Notes: generated by a model from the sequence alone, not told the origin. 63,104 nucleotides of DNA from DAOPZC01 sp035353175 (GCA_035353175.1 DAOPZC010000020.1:1-63104), one strand, 5' to 3'. Shown: positions 1-8,111, counted from the first letter of the stretch. Numbers and translations are program-made.

Positions 1-61
1 GTCCCATGCGTCAATGATCCCGCATGAGGCCACCTTAGTCAAGTGCATAAGCATGATGATC

Positions 62-86
62 AATATTCCAACATTCCACTATTCCG
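62..86. repeat. Octamer short tandem repeat (ATTCC every 8 bases)
   Basis: ATTCC occurs at 65, 73 and 81, exactly 8 bases apart, giving three degenerate octamers. The run ends one base before the stop codon of the aldolase gene, so it lies just downstream of the last gene of the catabolic cluster. It resembles, in opposite orientation, the octamer run at 924-960. Confidence 0.6.
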
Positions 87-87
87 T

Positions 88-909
88 TCACTTCAGACTG
101 CGGATCTTGGCGCTGACGTAGTCTTTGATCTTCTCCTCGACGGGTTTGAGGCACAGGTCGACGGGCTTGAACTTGTCACCGCAGGCCGCGAGCTCGGCGG
201 CGACACTCTTGAGGAAGAGGCTTTGCAGCTCGGTGGCGATGTTGACCTTCGCCACGCCGCAGCCGACTGCCAGCTTGAGCTGGTCGTCCGGCACACCCGT
301 GCCGCCGTGCAGGACGAGCGGGATACCGACTTTTCCACCGATTTCCCGTGCCCGCGCGATGTCGAGGACCGGGGCCTTTTTGTAGAAGCCGTGGACTGTG
401 CCGATCGAGATGGCCAGCGCGTCGACGCCGGTCTTCGCGACGAACTCTTCGGCCTCGGCCGCGGTCGAGAGCTCGATCTCGCCGTCGCCGAAGGGGACGT
501 GGCCGATCTCGGCCTCGAGGGTCACTCCGGCGTCGTGGGCGATCTTGGCGGCCTCGGCGGTGAGCGCGATGTTTTCGGCGAAGGACAGTTTCGAGCCGTC
601 GATCATGACGGAGGTGTAGCCGACCTTGATCGCCAGGCGGATCTGCTCCAGCGACTCGCCGTGGTCCAGGTGGAGCGCGACGGGGATGCCGGACTCGGCG
701 GCCAGGCGGCTCGCCATGGCGCCGATGAGCGAGGCGCGCTCGTCTTTGAACAGGCGCTGATACACCTGGATGATCACAGGTGAATCTTCACGTTCAGCCG
801 CCTTGAAGACGGAGAGCGTGGTTTCGAGGTTGGCCACGTTGAAGGCGGCCACGGCCCGCTTCTCGGCGCGGGCGTGAGGAAGGATGCCGTTGAAAGTGAC
901 AAGGGACAT
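88..909 (-). CDS. Class II fructose-bisphosphate aldolase family (ketose-bisphosphate aldolase-like)
   Basis: This 273-aa protein belongs to the zinc-dependent class II aldolase family (Fba/GatY/KbaY/IolJ), which cleaves ketose (bis)phosphates to dihydroxyacetone phosphate and an aldehyde in the cytosol. Seen: the HLDHG motif near residues 80-84 (catalytic Asp82, zinc His83), Glu134, the GTVHG zinc motif at 171-175, and the HGGTG zinc/phosphate motif at 201-205. The length is typical of the family. It is the last gene of the minus-strand cluster, 73 bp after the isomerase-like gene, so it probably performs the final cleavage. The bases before the ATG (CCCCCACTCCT) contain no recognisable Shine-Dalgarno sequence, unlike most genes here. 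The substrate could be fructose-1,6-bisphosphate, tagatose-1,6-bisphosphate or an inositol-derived phosphate. The family call is firm; the substrate is not. Confidence 0.88.
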   Translation of the reverse strand: MSLVTFNGILPHARAEKRAVAAFNVANLETTLSVFKAAEREDSPVIIQVYQRLFKDERASLIGAMASRLAAESGIPVALHLDHGESLEQIRLAIKVGYTSVMIDGSKLSFAENIALTAEAAKIAHDAGVTLEAEIGHVPFGDGEIELSTAAEAEEFVAKTGVDALAISIGTVHGFYKKAPVLDIARAREIGGKVGIPLVLHGGTGVPDDQLKLAVGCGVAKVNIATELQSLFLKSVAAELAACGDKFKPVDLCLKPVEEKIKDYVSAKIRSLK

Positions 910-923
910 AGGAGTGGGGGGAT

Positions 924-960
924 TGGAATGGTGGAAGAATGGAATATTGGAATGATGGAG
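924..960. repeat. Octamer tandem repeat (TGGAATNN)
   Basis: TGG recurs at 924, 932, 940, 948 and 956, a strict period of 8, with consensus TGGAATNN. It fills most of the 73-bp spacer between the isomerase-like gene and the aldolase gene. Its last units form the left half of the palindrome at 949-976. Confidence 0.75.
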
Positions 961-976
961 TGCACTCCATCATTCC
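949..976. repeat. Perfect 28-bp palindrome
   Basis: The half-site GGAATGATGGAGTG is followed directly by its exact reverse complement, with no loop. It lies 7 bp from the end of the isomerase-like gene and overlaps the octamer run. There is no T-run after it on either strand, so it is not a standard intrinsic terminator. It could be an mRNA hairpin between the two cistrons, a cruciform or a protein-binding site. Confidence 0.8.
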
Positions 977-982
977 GCGCTC

Positions 983-2332
983 TTACTTCACGACCACGGG
1001 CGTGATGTCCAGCCAGCGGCAGAGCTCGATCAGCTCGACCTCGACGTCGGCGTGGATGATCGAGTAGTGGTGTTTGAAGCCCTCGGTCATGATGGTGCCC
1101 ACGAGCTTCTCCACCGCGCCGTCGAACTTGACGTTCAACGGGTTGCCGCGGATGAACGGCTCGGTGTCCAGCGCCGTGCCTTTGGCGATGAGCATGCGGT
1201 AGCCGTCGCCGTCCTCGTCGAGCTGGGCCAGCGTGATCGGCCCGGCCTTCATCGAGAACTCGTTGGTCAGGCCCTTCTTGTTGCCGCCGTCGACGCGGAA
1301 GTGCTGGCTCAGCGTGGTCTCCTCGAACTTGCGGCAGATGGCCGAAGGCGCGGCGCCGCAGTGCCAGAGCACCGCGGTGTTGGCTGCGTAGTCGAACGAG
1401 ATCAGGTCGGCGAAGAAGGGGATGCCGCCGCTGAGGGACGCTTCCATCTGCATGAGCACGGCGCCCAGCACGTCGCCTTCGCAGCTGCTGACCATGCGGT
1501 CGTTGTTGAGCATGCCGATCGTGGAGCAGGGGGCGATGCCGAAAATGTCCGACCACTCCGGCCAGCAGCGCACGGCGTAGGCGGAGAGGTTGTACTTTTT
1601 GGCGGTCTTGAGGAACGACTCGTACATCTTTCCGGCGGCCTCGAGGTCTTTCTCGACCTTCGCGCAGCAGACGGCGGCGGTTTTGCGGACGGCGTCCACG
1701 CCTTTCTTCACATCGGCGTCGCTCAGTTTGTTGGCGGTGTCGACGATCTCGAGGAGATCGATGATTTCGACCTCGGTGCCGAGCTTGGCGCGGAGCCGCA
1801 TCTCGTCGCAGTTGGAGGTGTAGAAGCCCGGGACGCGCCCGCCGACGAGGCCGACCTTGGCGGAGGCGAGGTCCGAGACGCACTTCAGCACGGCGAGGGG
1901 CTTCTTCACGAGGGCCGCGGCCTGGTCGGCCGGGCCGAAGACGAAGGTGTTCTTGCGGCCGAGCTTGCGCAGCGTGTGCACGGCCATGTTGGAGCCGCAG
2001 AAGGAGTTCTGGGTCCACATCTTGCCGGCCTGGGGCTTTTCGGGCGTGGAGATGAGGATCACGGGCACGGGCAGCTCTTTGGCGATCACGGGAATGATGG
2101 CGCCGACCGGGAAGGTGGCCATGAACACGACCACCGCGCTCACGTCCTGCTTGCGCAGCTCGGCGCAGAGGGCGGAGGCTTCGGCCGCGGTGGTGGTCAG
2201 GGCGCCGCCGTCGACGATCTCGCAGGGGAGGGTTTTGAGGCTGGCCAGCGCGGTCTTGCGGAGGTTCTCGATCTCCGGGGTGGCCCAGCTGGCTTTGGTT
2301 AAGGCGATAAATCCGACTTTGAACTCTTTCAT
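983..2332 (-). CDS. L-fucose/L-arabinose isomerase-like protein
   Basis: This 449-aa protein resembles the fucose isomerase-like superfamily (metal-dependent aldose-ketose isomerases), judged from the overall layout and from segments such as RCWPEW and CEGDVLGA near the middle, where FucI-type proteins place metal and substrate ligands. The start at 2332 was chosen because AAGGAAAA lies about 10 bases upstream; longer readings run into the repeat spacer. It sits between the Fe-S protein and the aldolase gene. Together with the FGGY kinase and the class II aldolase it would complete an isomerase-kinase-aldolase route. It is shorter than canonical FucI (about 590 aa), as are many homologues of this superfamily. 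The exact sugar cannot be read from sequence. Confidence 0.7.
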   Translation of the reverse strand: MKEFKVGFIALTKASWATPEIENLRKTALASLKTLPCEIVDGGALTTTAAEASALCAELRKQDVSAVVVFMATFPVGAIIPVIAKELPVPVILISTPEKPQAGKMWTQNSFCGSNMAVHTLRKLGRKNTFVFGPADQAAALVKKPLAVLKCVSDLASAKVGLVGGRVPGFYTSNCDEMRLRAKLGTEVEIIDLLEIVDTANKLSDADVKKGVDAVRKTAAVCCAKVEKDLEAAGKMYESFLKTAKKYNLSAYAVRCWPEWSDIFGIAPCSTIGMLNNDRMVSSCEGDVLGAVLMQMEASLSGGIPFFADLISFDYAANTAVLWHCGAAPSAICRKFEETTLSQHFRVDGGNKKGLTNEFSMKAGPITLAQLDEDGDGYRMLIAKGTALDTEPFIRGNPLNVKFDGAVEKLVGTIMTEGFKHHYSIIHADVEVELIELCRWLDITPVVVK

Positions 2333-2356
2333 GATGTGTGTGTTTTCCTTATGGTG

Positions 2357-2397
2357 GACTGAAGTGACTAAAGTGACTGGAACGACTGAAGGGACGG
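2357..2397. repeat. Nonamer tandem repeat (GACTNAAGT)
   Basis: GAC(T) recurs at 2357, 2366, 2375, 2384 and 2393, a strict period of 9, with consensus close to GACTGAAGT. It ends right at the stop codon of the Fe-S protein gene (2398) and fills most of the spacer to the isomerase-like gene. Confidence 0.75.
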
Positions 2398-3366
2398 TTA
2401 GGCCTGCAACAGGGCTACCGCCTCTTCGAGTGTGATGATTTCGAACTTGGGGTTGTACTTTTTCAGGGTGTCGCGCACGGTGGCGGAGGCCGTGATGAAA
2501 AGGGTTTTCTTGGTTCCGGACAAGCTGTAAACGCGCTTGCAGAGCTGCTCGCAGAGCGCCGGGTTCAGCTCGTCGTAGACCACCGCGCCCTCGCCGACCG
2601 CGTATGACTCTTCGCTGTTGGTGCCGAACGGCAGAAGCGCGTAGCCGGCCTTCTTGAGCAGGTCGCGCGGGGCCGACGGGTTGCCGCAGTAATTCTTCAG
2701 GAAGTCGCTTTCCAGATAGACGGCCTTTCGAGCGCGCCCGGCCTTCACGCCCGCGGCGAGCACATACTCGGCGCAGTGGACGACCTTGACACCGGCGAGC
2801 TTGTCCTTGAGGAAGTCGTAGGCTGACGGCTCCGCGACGACGAGCGTCTTGCACTTGGAGGCTTCAACCGCCTTCGCGAACTTGTCGAACACCGCCTTTG
2901 ATGCGTCGGCGAAGCCCAGCACCTCCAGCGCCTTGCCGGCGTCTTTTCCGGTGATGACCTTGCAGCCGGGGTAGAGCTCCGGCTTCTCGCCGAAGTACAG
3001 GACGCTGCCCTTGCCTTTGACGGCGAAGCTGGCCTTCTCCAACGCTTTCGCCAAGGCGGTCACGCGTTCCGGCGCGAGGCCGGCTTCGACGATGTCTTTG
3101 CGCGCCTCGAGAACGAGGCCCGTCTCGTCGTAGTGGCTGACGCAGTGGAAGCGGTTGGCGGCGCTGAGCGCGCTGCGGTAGAGCGTCTCGATGAAGTCCG
3201 CGTTCTTCAGGTTCGCGGCGTCCATCCGCATCCGGTCGCAGATCAACGCGCGGCCGCGCGGGGTGTCGGCCTCGCGGAACGTCACGTTGCCGACGGGGTC
3301 GAGGTGTCGGCACATGAAACAGAAACGGCACGCGTTGATCGCATCCAAATGGTTTTTGATATGCAT
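2398..3366 (-). CDS. Iron-sulfur subunit of an FAD-linked oxidase (GlcF/LutA/HdrB-like)
   Basis: This 322-aa protein probably carries electrons from the flavoprotein encoded immediately upstream (3370-4812, 3-bp gap). Seen: an N-terminal Cys13-x2-Cys16-x2-Cys19 motif, where ferredoxin-like domains of this group normally have a fourth Cys before Pro; here that position is Asp23 (DP). The C-terminal half has a degenerate CCG-like segment (around NYCGNPSAPRDLL) of the type found in heterodisulfide reductase and glycolate oxidase Fe-S subunits. It is shorter than GlcF (about 400 aa) and seems to have room for one cluster motif only. The likely role is oxidation of a 2-hydroxyacid or similar product of the catabolic pathway. 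The family assignment is moderate; the substrate is unknown. Confidence 0.65.
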   Translation of the reverse strand: MHIKNHLDAINACRFCFMCRHLDPVGNVTFREADTPRGRALICDRMRMDAANLKNADFIETLYRSALSAANRFHCVSHYDETGLVLEARKDIVEAGLAPERVTALAKALEKASFAVKGKGSVLYFGEKPELYPGCKVITGKDAGKALEVLGFADASKAVFDKFAKAVEASKCKTLVVAEPSAYDFLKDKLAGVKVVHCAEYVLAAGVKAGRARKAVYLESDFLKNYCGNPSAPRDLLKKAGYALLPFGTNSEESYAVGEGAVVYDELNPALCEQLCKRVYSLSGTKKTLFITASATVRDTLKKYNPKFEIITLEEAVALLQA

Positions 3367-3369
3367 GGG

Positions 3370-4812
3370 TTATTCTCCTTTTCCCGGCAAGCCCATTTTT
3401 CCGGGGTTCATGATGTTGTTGGGGTCGAGCGTCTTCTTGATGCTCTCGAGGACCTTGAAGGCCGGCCCGTAAAGATCCCGCATGATGCGCCCGAGCTTGA
3501 GACCCACGCCATGGTGTTCGTTGATCACGCCACCTTCCTTGATGGCCGCGCGGATCGCCATGTCCCAAATGCGGTTGTAGAGCGCGACGGCCTCGTTCGG
3601 GTCTTTCGGCGGCTCGTCGATGATGAAGCGGGCGTAGAGCATGCAGCCCCAGTCGTACCAGTGGGAGAAGTGCCCGATGAAGGTCGCCTGCGGGAAGTTG
3701 TCCTGCACGACGTTCTTCATGGCCCAGTAGACCTTCTCGATGTTGGCGAAGGTCGCGACCGTGTCGAGCGTGCCGAAGGCCTGCGGCACGTGGAACATGA
3801 AGGGCGGATAGAAGAACTTGTAGCGGTGGTCCCACCAGTTCTGGCCGGCCTCGGTGCCGAGGTCCTCGTGGTCCAGCGCGCGGCAGATCTTGCACGCCTC
3901 TTCGAGTTCCAGGTCGACGATTTTTTCGGGGCCGTCGAAGCCGAAGACCAGGTAGGCGCCCTTGCGGTCGATGCCGAGCACGCGCTTGATCAGCTTCGCG
4001 GTTTCGGTCTCGTCGTAGAGCCGGATCACGCAGGGACGCAGGCGGCTGGTCATGATCTTTGAGCCCGCCACCATGGCGTCGTGCATGGTCTTGAACAGGA
4101 ACGCGTGGAACTTGCGCGCCTCGGGGATCGGGTGGATCTTCATGACCGCCTTCGTGACGACGCCGAGCGTGCCCTCGCTGCCGAGGTAGAGCTCCGTGAG
4201 CGCGGGGCCTGAGGCGTGGCGCGGCACGGGCAGGGTATTGATGATCTCGCCCGTGGGCGTGACCACCTCGAGGGACATGATCATGTCCTCGATCTTGCCG
4301 TACTTGGTGCTGAGCACGCCGGTGCCGCGGTGGGCGATGAAGCCGCCGAGCGTGGCGCAGGCGATGGAGGCCGGGAAGTGCATGGTGCTGTAGCCGGCCT
4401 TCTCGACTTCCCACTCCAAGTGCTGGGTGTTGATGCCGACCTCGACCGTGACCGTCATGGAGACGGGGTCGATGGCGAGGACCTTGTTCATGCGCTTCAT
4501 GTCGAGCACGATGCCGCCGTAGATCGGCAGGGCGCCGCCCTGAGAGCCCGAGCCGCCGCCCCACGGGATCACGGGAATCTTGTGGGTGTTGGCGATCTTC
4601 AGGACTTCGGCGACTTCTTGCGCGTTGCCGGGATGGACCACGAAGTCGGGCGGGGTGGGCTTCTCGCCGCGGTCATGCCAGCATTCGGGCACCCAGTAAT
4701 AGTCGATCGAATGGCCGAGTTTGTCGGCGTCGTTGGTCTGCACGTGTTCGTCGCCGACCGCCCAGGTCAGCTCGCTACGAATCATTTCGTAGAGGTAGTT
4801 TTTCGGTGTCAT
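3370..4812 (-). CDS. FAD-binding oxidase (GlcD/D-lactate dehydrogenase-like)
   Basis: This 480-aa protein belongs to the VAO/PCMH flavoprotein family (FAD-binding type 4 domain at about 50-230, FAD-oxidase C domain after it). Seen: the PGNAQEVAEVLKIAN segment, the glycine-rich GGGSGSQGG loop, GTGVLSTKYG, and the C-terminal HHGVGL and NPGKMG motifs typical of GlcD-like dehydrogenases. The start at 4812 is chosen because AAAAGGAAC precedes it; further upstream the reading frame only continues through the heptamer repeat and is not coding. It forms a two-gene unit with the Fe-S protein. Known relatives oxidise glycolate, D-lactate or other 2-hydroxyacids, passing electrons to Fe-S partners or quinone. 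In this cluster it may oxidise the aldehyde/acid product of the aldolase, which is inference. Confidence 0.82.
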   Translation of the reverse strand: MTPKNYLYEMIRSELTWAVGDEHVQTNDADKLGHSIDYYWVPECWHDRGEKPTPPDFVVHPGNAQEVAEVLKIANTHKIPVIPWGGGSGSQGGALPIYGGIVLDMKRMNKVLAIDPVSMTVTVEVGINTQHLEWEVEKAGYSTMHFPASIACATLGGFIAHRGTGVLSTKYGKIEDMIMSLEVVTPTGEIINTLPVPRHASGPALTELYLGSEGTLGVVTKAVMKIHPIPEARKFHAFLFKTMHDAMVAGSKIMTSRLRPCVIRLYDETETAKLIKRVLGIDRKGAYLVFGFDGPEKIVDLELEEACKICRALDHEDLGTEAGQNWWDHRYKFFYPPFMFHVPQAFGTLDTVATFANIEKVYWAMKNVVQDNFPQATFIGHFSHWYDWGCMLYARFIIDEPPKDPNEAVALYNRIWDMAIRAAIKEGGVINEHHGVGLKLGRIMRDLYGPAFKVLESIKKTLDPNNIMNPGKMGLPGKGE

Positions 4813-4837
4813 AGGTGTTCCTTTTAAGAGGCTGTGA

Positions 4838-4937
4838 GCAATGGGCCATAAAGCAATAGGCAATGGGCAATGGGCCATAAAGCAATAGGCAATGGGCAAT
4901 AGGCAATAGGCAATGGGCAATGGGCAATAAGCAATGG
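4838..4937. repeat. Heptamer tandem repeat array (GCAATRG) with a duplicated 29-bp unit
   Basis: GCAAT occurs 12 times, at 4838, 4853, 4860, 4867, 4882, 4889, 4896, 4903, 4910, 4917, 4924 and 4931. Spacing is 7, except two gaps of 15 that hold an octamer GCCATAAA. The 29 bp at 4838-4866 are repeated exactly at 4867-4895. The array fills the spacer between the FGGY kinase stop (4942) and the FAD oxidase start (4812). Confidence 0.9.
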
Positions 4938-4941
4938 GCGG

Positions 4942-6414
4942 TTAGGGGGTGAGGCGCGCGTAGCACGGGGCCAGCGCGTCGTGGAGGGCGCGGTAGTGCG
5001 TGAAGCGCGTGTTGTAAAAGGCCGCGCGTTCAGGGTCCGGCCGCAGCTCGCGGTCAAAGCGCAGACACTGTCTGACGGCCGACGCCTCATCGGCAAAAAC
5101 GCCCGTGCCCACGCCGGCGAGCAGCGCGCTGCCGAAGGACGCGTCGCAGCACGCCGGGCATTTGACCGGGGCGTTGAAGAGGTCGCAGACGATGCTGCTC
5201 CAGAGGGCGCTCTTGGCGCCGCCGCCGATCAGCAGAAACTCGTTGACGGAGAGCTTCATCTTCTCAATGGTGCGGTAACAGTCGCGCAGCGAGAAGGCGA
5301 CGCCCTCCAGCAGCGCGCGCGCGATATCGCCGCGCGTGTTGGCCATGCTCAGGCCGGTGAAGCTGCCGCGCAGGTTCGCGTCCCAGTAGGGGGAGCGCTC
5401 GCCCTGCAGGTAGGGGTGGAAGAACACGCCGTTGCTGCCGGGTTGCGACTGGGCCGCGGCCCGGTCCAGTTCGTCGTAGTGCGTGCCGGGCGCGCAGAAC
5501 ATGTCGCGGTACCAGCGCTGGCAGACGGCGGCCGAATTCGTGGCCGTGACCGTGTACCACATGCCGGGCACGACGTGCGAATAGGTGAGGGTCTCGCGGT
5601 GCGGGTGCGCCTTGGACGTCATGACGTTCACGTTGCCGGCCGTCGCGAGCTTCAGCACGCACTGGCCCGGTTCGATGGCCCCGGCCGCATAGTCTTCGAT
5701 CGCCGAGTCGCTGGCGCCCATCACGACGGGGGTGCCTTCCGGCAGGCCCGTGTCCGCGGCGGCCCGGCGGGTGATCGTGCCCGCGAGGTCGGTCGGCTTC
5801 CCGATGCGGGGAAGCTGCTTGAGCGGGATGCCCGCGAGGTCGCAGAGCGCTTCGGACCAGACGCCGCGTTTCATGTCCCAGAACAGCGTCCCCTGCGATT
5901 CGACGCTGTCGCAGGCCATTTCGCCCGTCAGAAGAAAGCGCACGTAATCCTTGACGAACAGGATGTGCCGCGTCTGCTTCAAGGCGCGCGGCTCGTTGTT
6001 CTTGAGCCAGAGCATCTGCGGAAGCGTCCAGGTCGGCGTCGGCGCCTGGTAGGCGGTTTTGAAGATCAGGTCGAAATGATCCTGCTTCAGCAGCTGGCAC
6101 TCCTTGACGCTGCGCTGGTCCGTCCAGATGATGGTCGGCCGCACCACCTCCAGGCGGCGGTCCAGCAGAACCGCGCCGTGGGTGTAGCTGTCCAGCGCGA
6201 GGGCGGTGATCCTGCGGCGGCTCTTGATCTTTTTCAGCACACTGCACATCACCCGGTACCAGTCGGCCGGATTCTGCTCCGCCCAGGCCGGCTTCGGATG
6301 GCTGGTCGGATATTCGCCGGACGCACTTTCGATCACGGCGCCGGACGGATCGATGACCGTCACCTTGCAGCCGCCCGTGCCGAAATCGATGCCGAGCAGG
6401 AGGTCCTTCTTCAT
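4942..6414 (-). CDS. FGGY-family carbohydrate kinase (xylulokinase-like)
   Basis: This 490-aa protein phosphorylates a sugar or ketose with ATP in the cytosol. Seen: the N-terminal phosphate-1 motif GIDFGTGGCKV near residue 8, a central GASDSAIEDYAAG region carrying the probable catalytic Asp, and the C-terminal adenosine motif IGGGAKSALW of the FGGY family. The length matches xylulokinase. The start ATG at 6414 overlaps the TGA of the IolB-like gene as ATGA, so translation is probably coupled. In context it would phosphorylate the ketose made by the isomerase-like protein before aldol cleavage. Other FGGY substrates (fuculose, rhamnulose, ribulose) cannot be excluded. Confidence 0.83.
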   Translation of the reverse strand: MKKDLLLGIDFGTGGCKVTVIDPSGAVIESASGEYPTSHPKPAWAEQNPADWYRVMCSVLKKIKSRRRITALALDSYTHGAVLLDRRLEVVRPTIIWTDQRSVKECQLLKQDHFDLIFKTAYQAPTPTWTLPQMLWLKNNEPRALKQTRHILFVKDYVRFLLTGEMACDSVESQGTLFWDMKRGVWSEALCDLAGIPLKQLPRIGKPTDLAGTITRRAAADTGLPEGTPVVMGASDSAIEDYAAGAIEPGQCVLKLATAGNVNVMTSKAHPHRETLTYSHVVPGMWYTVTATNSAAVCQRWYRDMFCAPGTHYDELDRAAAQSQPGSNGVFFHPYLQGERSPYWDANLRGSFTGLSMANTRGDIARALLEGVAFSLRDCYRTIEKMKLSVNEFLLIGGGAKSALWSSIVCDLFNAPVKCPACCDASFGSALLAGVGTGVFADEASAVRQCLRFDRELRPDPERAAFYNTRFTHYRALHDALAPCYARLTP

Positions 6415-7208
6415 TGCCCTAAAATCCATTTGTGGTTCGGATCGACGACCGAAAGGAACTTGCGGTTGTTCTGCCCCGCCATGATCCAGAGGTAGTACAT
6501 CGTGTAGCCCGGCGCGTTGATCACCGGGTGGTAGCCGCGGGGAATGAGCGTCGTGTCGTTTTCCTGCACGGTGCAGGTGAAGTCGATGGAGCGGTCGTCG
6601 GTGTAGATCTTCTGGATGCCGTAGCCTTGCCGCGGGTTGAAGCGGAAGAAGTAGACCTCCTCCATGTCGACCTCGACCGGAAGGTTGTCGAAATCGTGGC
6701 GGTGGGGGGGGTAGCTCGCGTGGTTGCCTGACGGGACGTACGCCTCGCCGATGAACAGGTGCTGCGCCGGGAAGCCGTCCGTCAGCATCAGGACCGCGTC
6801 GCGCTGGTAGTTCTCCTTGCCGATATGGGCACACTTCACCTGCTCGGGAGTGATCAGGTATGCGTCGGCCTTCAGGTCGGAGGGCGATGCCGTCCAGGCG
6901 ATCTCCACATCGGTCACGGCCGTGACGGTGTAGTGCCTGCCGCAGGGGATGTACACCGTGTAGGGCTTGCCGGAGAAAACGTCCTTGCGTTCGCCGACGC
7001 GCGGAAAGTCGAAACCGTCGCCCGAGACCGCACACGTGCCGCCCAGCACGACGAGCGCGACTTCGAAGGCGCCGGAAGCGGCCGCGTAGCTGCCGCCCTT
7101 TTCAAGTGCGATGATGCCGAATTCGGTGAGTTTGAGATCGCCGTCGCCGAGCGAGGCGATCTTCGTGAAGCCGTTCCGCTTCTCGTAATGGCGCAAATAG
7201 TCGTTCAT
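6411..7208 (-). CDS. 5-deoxy-glucuronate isomerase family protein (IolB-like)
   Basis: This 265-aa bicupin resembles IolB, which in myo-inositol catabolism converts 5-deoxyglucuronate to 2-deoxy-5-keto-gluconate; relatives (KduI) isomerise uronates. Seen: the metal-binding region PPHRHD followed by EEVYFFRF, then GYGIQKIYTDD and IPRGYHPV, all characteristic of IolB. The length agrees with the family (about 270 aa). AGGAAAC precedes the ATG at 7208. The gene overlaps the PfkB gene by ATGA on one side and the FGGY kinase by ATGA on the other. No iolD-like gene is present in the window, so a standard inositol pathway is not complete here; the protein may act on another deoxyuronate or uronate. 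Confidence 0.8.
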   Translation of the reverse strand: MNDYLRHYEKRNGFTKIASLGDGDLKLTEFGIIALEKGGSYAAASGAFEVALVVLGGTCAVSGDGFDFPRVGERKDVFSGKPYTVYIPCGRHYTVTAVTDVEIAWTASPSDLKADAYLITPEQVKCAHIGKENYQRDAVLMLTDGFPAQHLFIGEAYVPSGNHASYPPHRHDFDNLPVEVDMEEVYFFRFNPRQGYGIQKIYTDDRSIDFTCTVQENDTTLIPRGYHPVINAPGYTMYYLWIMAGQNNRKFLSVVDPNHKWILGQ

Positions 7209-8107
7209 TGTTTCCTCATGAATCTTTCTGCTGTTGTTAAACTGGGGATTCCGGTGCGGCCGCCGAACTTCGTACACTTCAGCGCGGATACGGCCGCCGC
7301 AAATCGCATGCATTCCGCCCAGGCGCTGCCGCGGGCGTAATCGAAAATGAAAGCCCCGTGATAGACGTCGCCGGCACCGGTCGTGTCGACGACGCCGACC
7401 TTGAACGCGGGACACTTGATCAGGCGCTTGCCGTCAAAGCCGAGGGAGCCCGCCTTGCCCAGGGTGACGGCGGCGAACCGGCGGTTGCCGGCGAACAGCT
7501 TCTTCACGGCGGCGGCCATGTCGGCCTCGCCGGTGTAGCGGCCCGCAAACTTTTCAGAGGCGATGACGATGTCGGAAAGCCCGAGCAGCTCGTCGATGTC
7601 CGGAACGAGCGTCCCGGCGTCGATCGACACGGTCACGCCTTGCTTGCGGGCGATTTTCGCGGCGGCGATGGCCGCCTTGGCCTGATGCCCGTCCATGTGC
7701 AGGACGCTGCTCTCGCGGATCAGGTCGCGGTCGATCTCGCGCGGGGAGAGCGGGCGGGCGTTGCCGCGCGTCCAGGCGATGCTCCGCTTGCCGCTCTTCT
7801 GCTCGATCCAGCAGAAGCCCGCCGGCGACTCGGCCCCGCGGCGGACCTTGACGCCGTGCGTGTCGAGCCCTTCGTCCGCCAGCCCTTTGACGATCTGCGC
7901 GCCGCGCTCGTCATCGCCGACCGCGCCGCAGAAGGCCGCCTTTGCGCCGAGACGGGCCGCGGCGACAATCGCCGTCACGGAAGGCCCGCCGCCCTGCACG
8001 AGGCTTTCGATGATTTCGACCTTGTCGTCAAGCGGAACCTGCGGAACGATGCACAGATAATCCATGCCGCAGTATCCGATGCCCGTGATTTTTGCGTGGG
8101 TGCTCAT
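7205..8107 (-). CDS. PfkB-family carbohydrate kinase
   Basis: This 300-aa ribokinase-fold kinase has the N-terminal glycine pair region (GGGPSVTAIVAAARLGA, about 39-55) and the C-terminal DTTGAGDVYHGAF motif with its catalytic Asp near residue 250. Family members phosphorylate ribose, 2-keto-3-deoxygluconate, 5-dehydro-2-deoxygluconate (IolC) or fructose derivatives. The gene starts 4 bp after the MFS transporter stop, has no clear Shine-Dalgarno sequence, and ends with an ATGA overlap with the IolB-like gene. Its place next to IolB hints at an IolC-like role, but it is much closer in length to ribokinases. The substrate is not resolved. Confidence 0.82.
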   Translation of the reverse strand: MSTHAKITGIGYCGMDYLCIVPQVPLDDKVEIIESLVQGGGPSVTAIVAAARLGAKAAFCGAVGDDERGAQIVKGLADEGLDTHGVKVRRGAESPAGFCWIEQKSGKRSIAWTRGNARPLSPREIDRDLIRESSVLHMDGHQAKAAIAAAKIARKQGVTVSIDAGTLVPDIDELLGLSDIVIASEKFAGRYTGEADMAAAVKKLFAGNRRFAAVTLGKAGSLGFDGKRLIKCPAFKVGVVDTTGAGDVYHGAFIFDYARGSAWAECMRFAAAVSALKCTKFGGRTGIPSLTTAERFMRKQ

Positions 8108-8111
8108 TGCT

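Noticed and set aside
43..2302. Long open frames on the plus strand opposite the aldolase and isomerase genes
   Set aside because: They are antisense to clearly recognisable proteins and arise from GC-rich codon bias; they show no family resemblance.
4813..4920. N-terminal extension of the FAD oxidase through the heptamer repeat
   Set aside because: The added residues are a direct translation of the repeat, and a good ribosome-binding site sits before the ATG at 4812.
4838..4937. Repeat array resembling a CRISPR
   Set aside because: The unit is 7 bases with no unique spacers and no cas genes are present. It is a simple tandem repeat.
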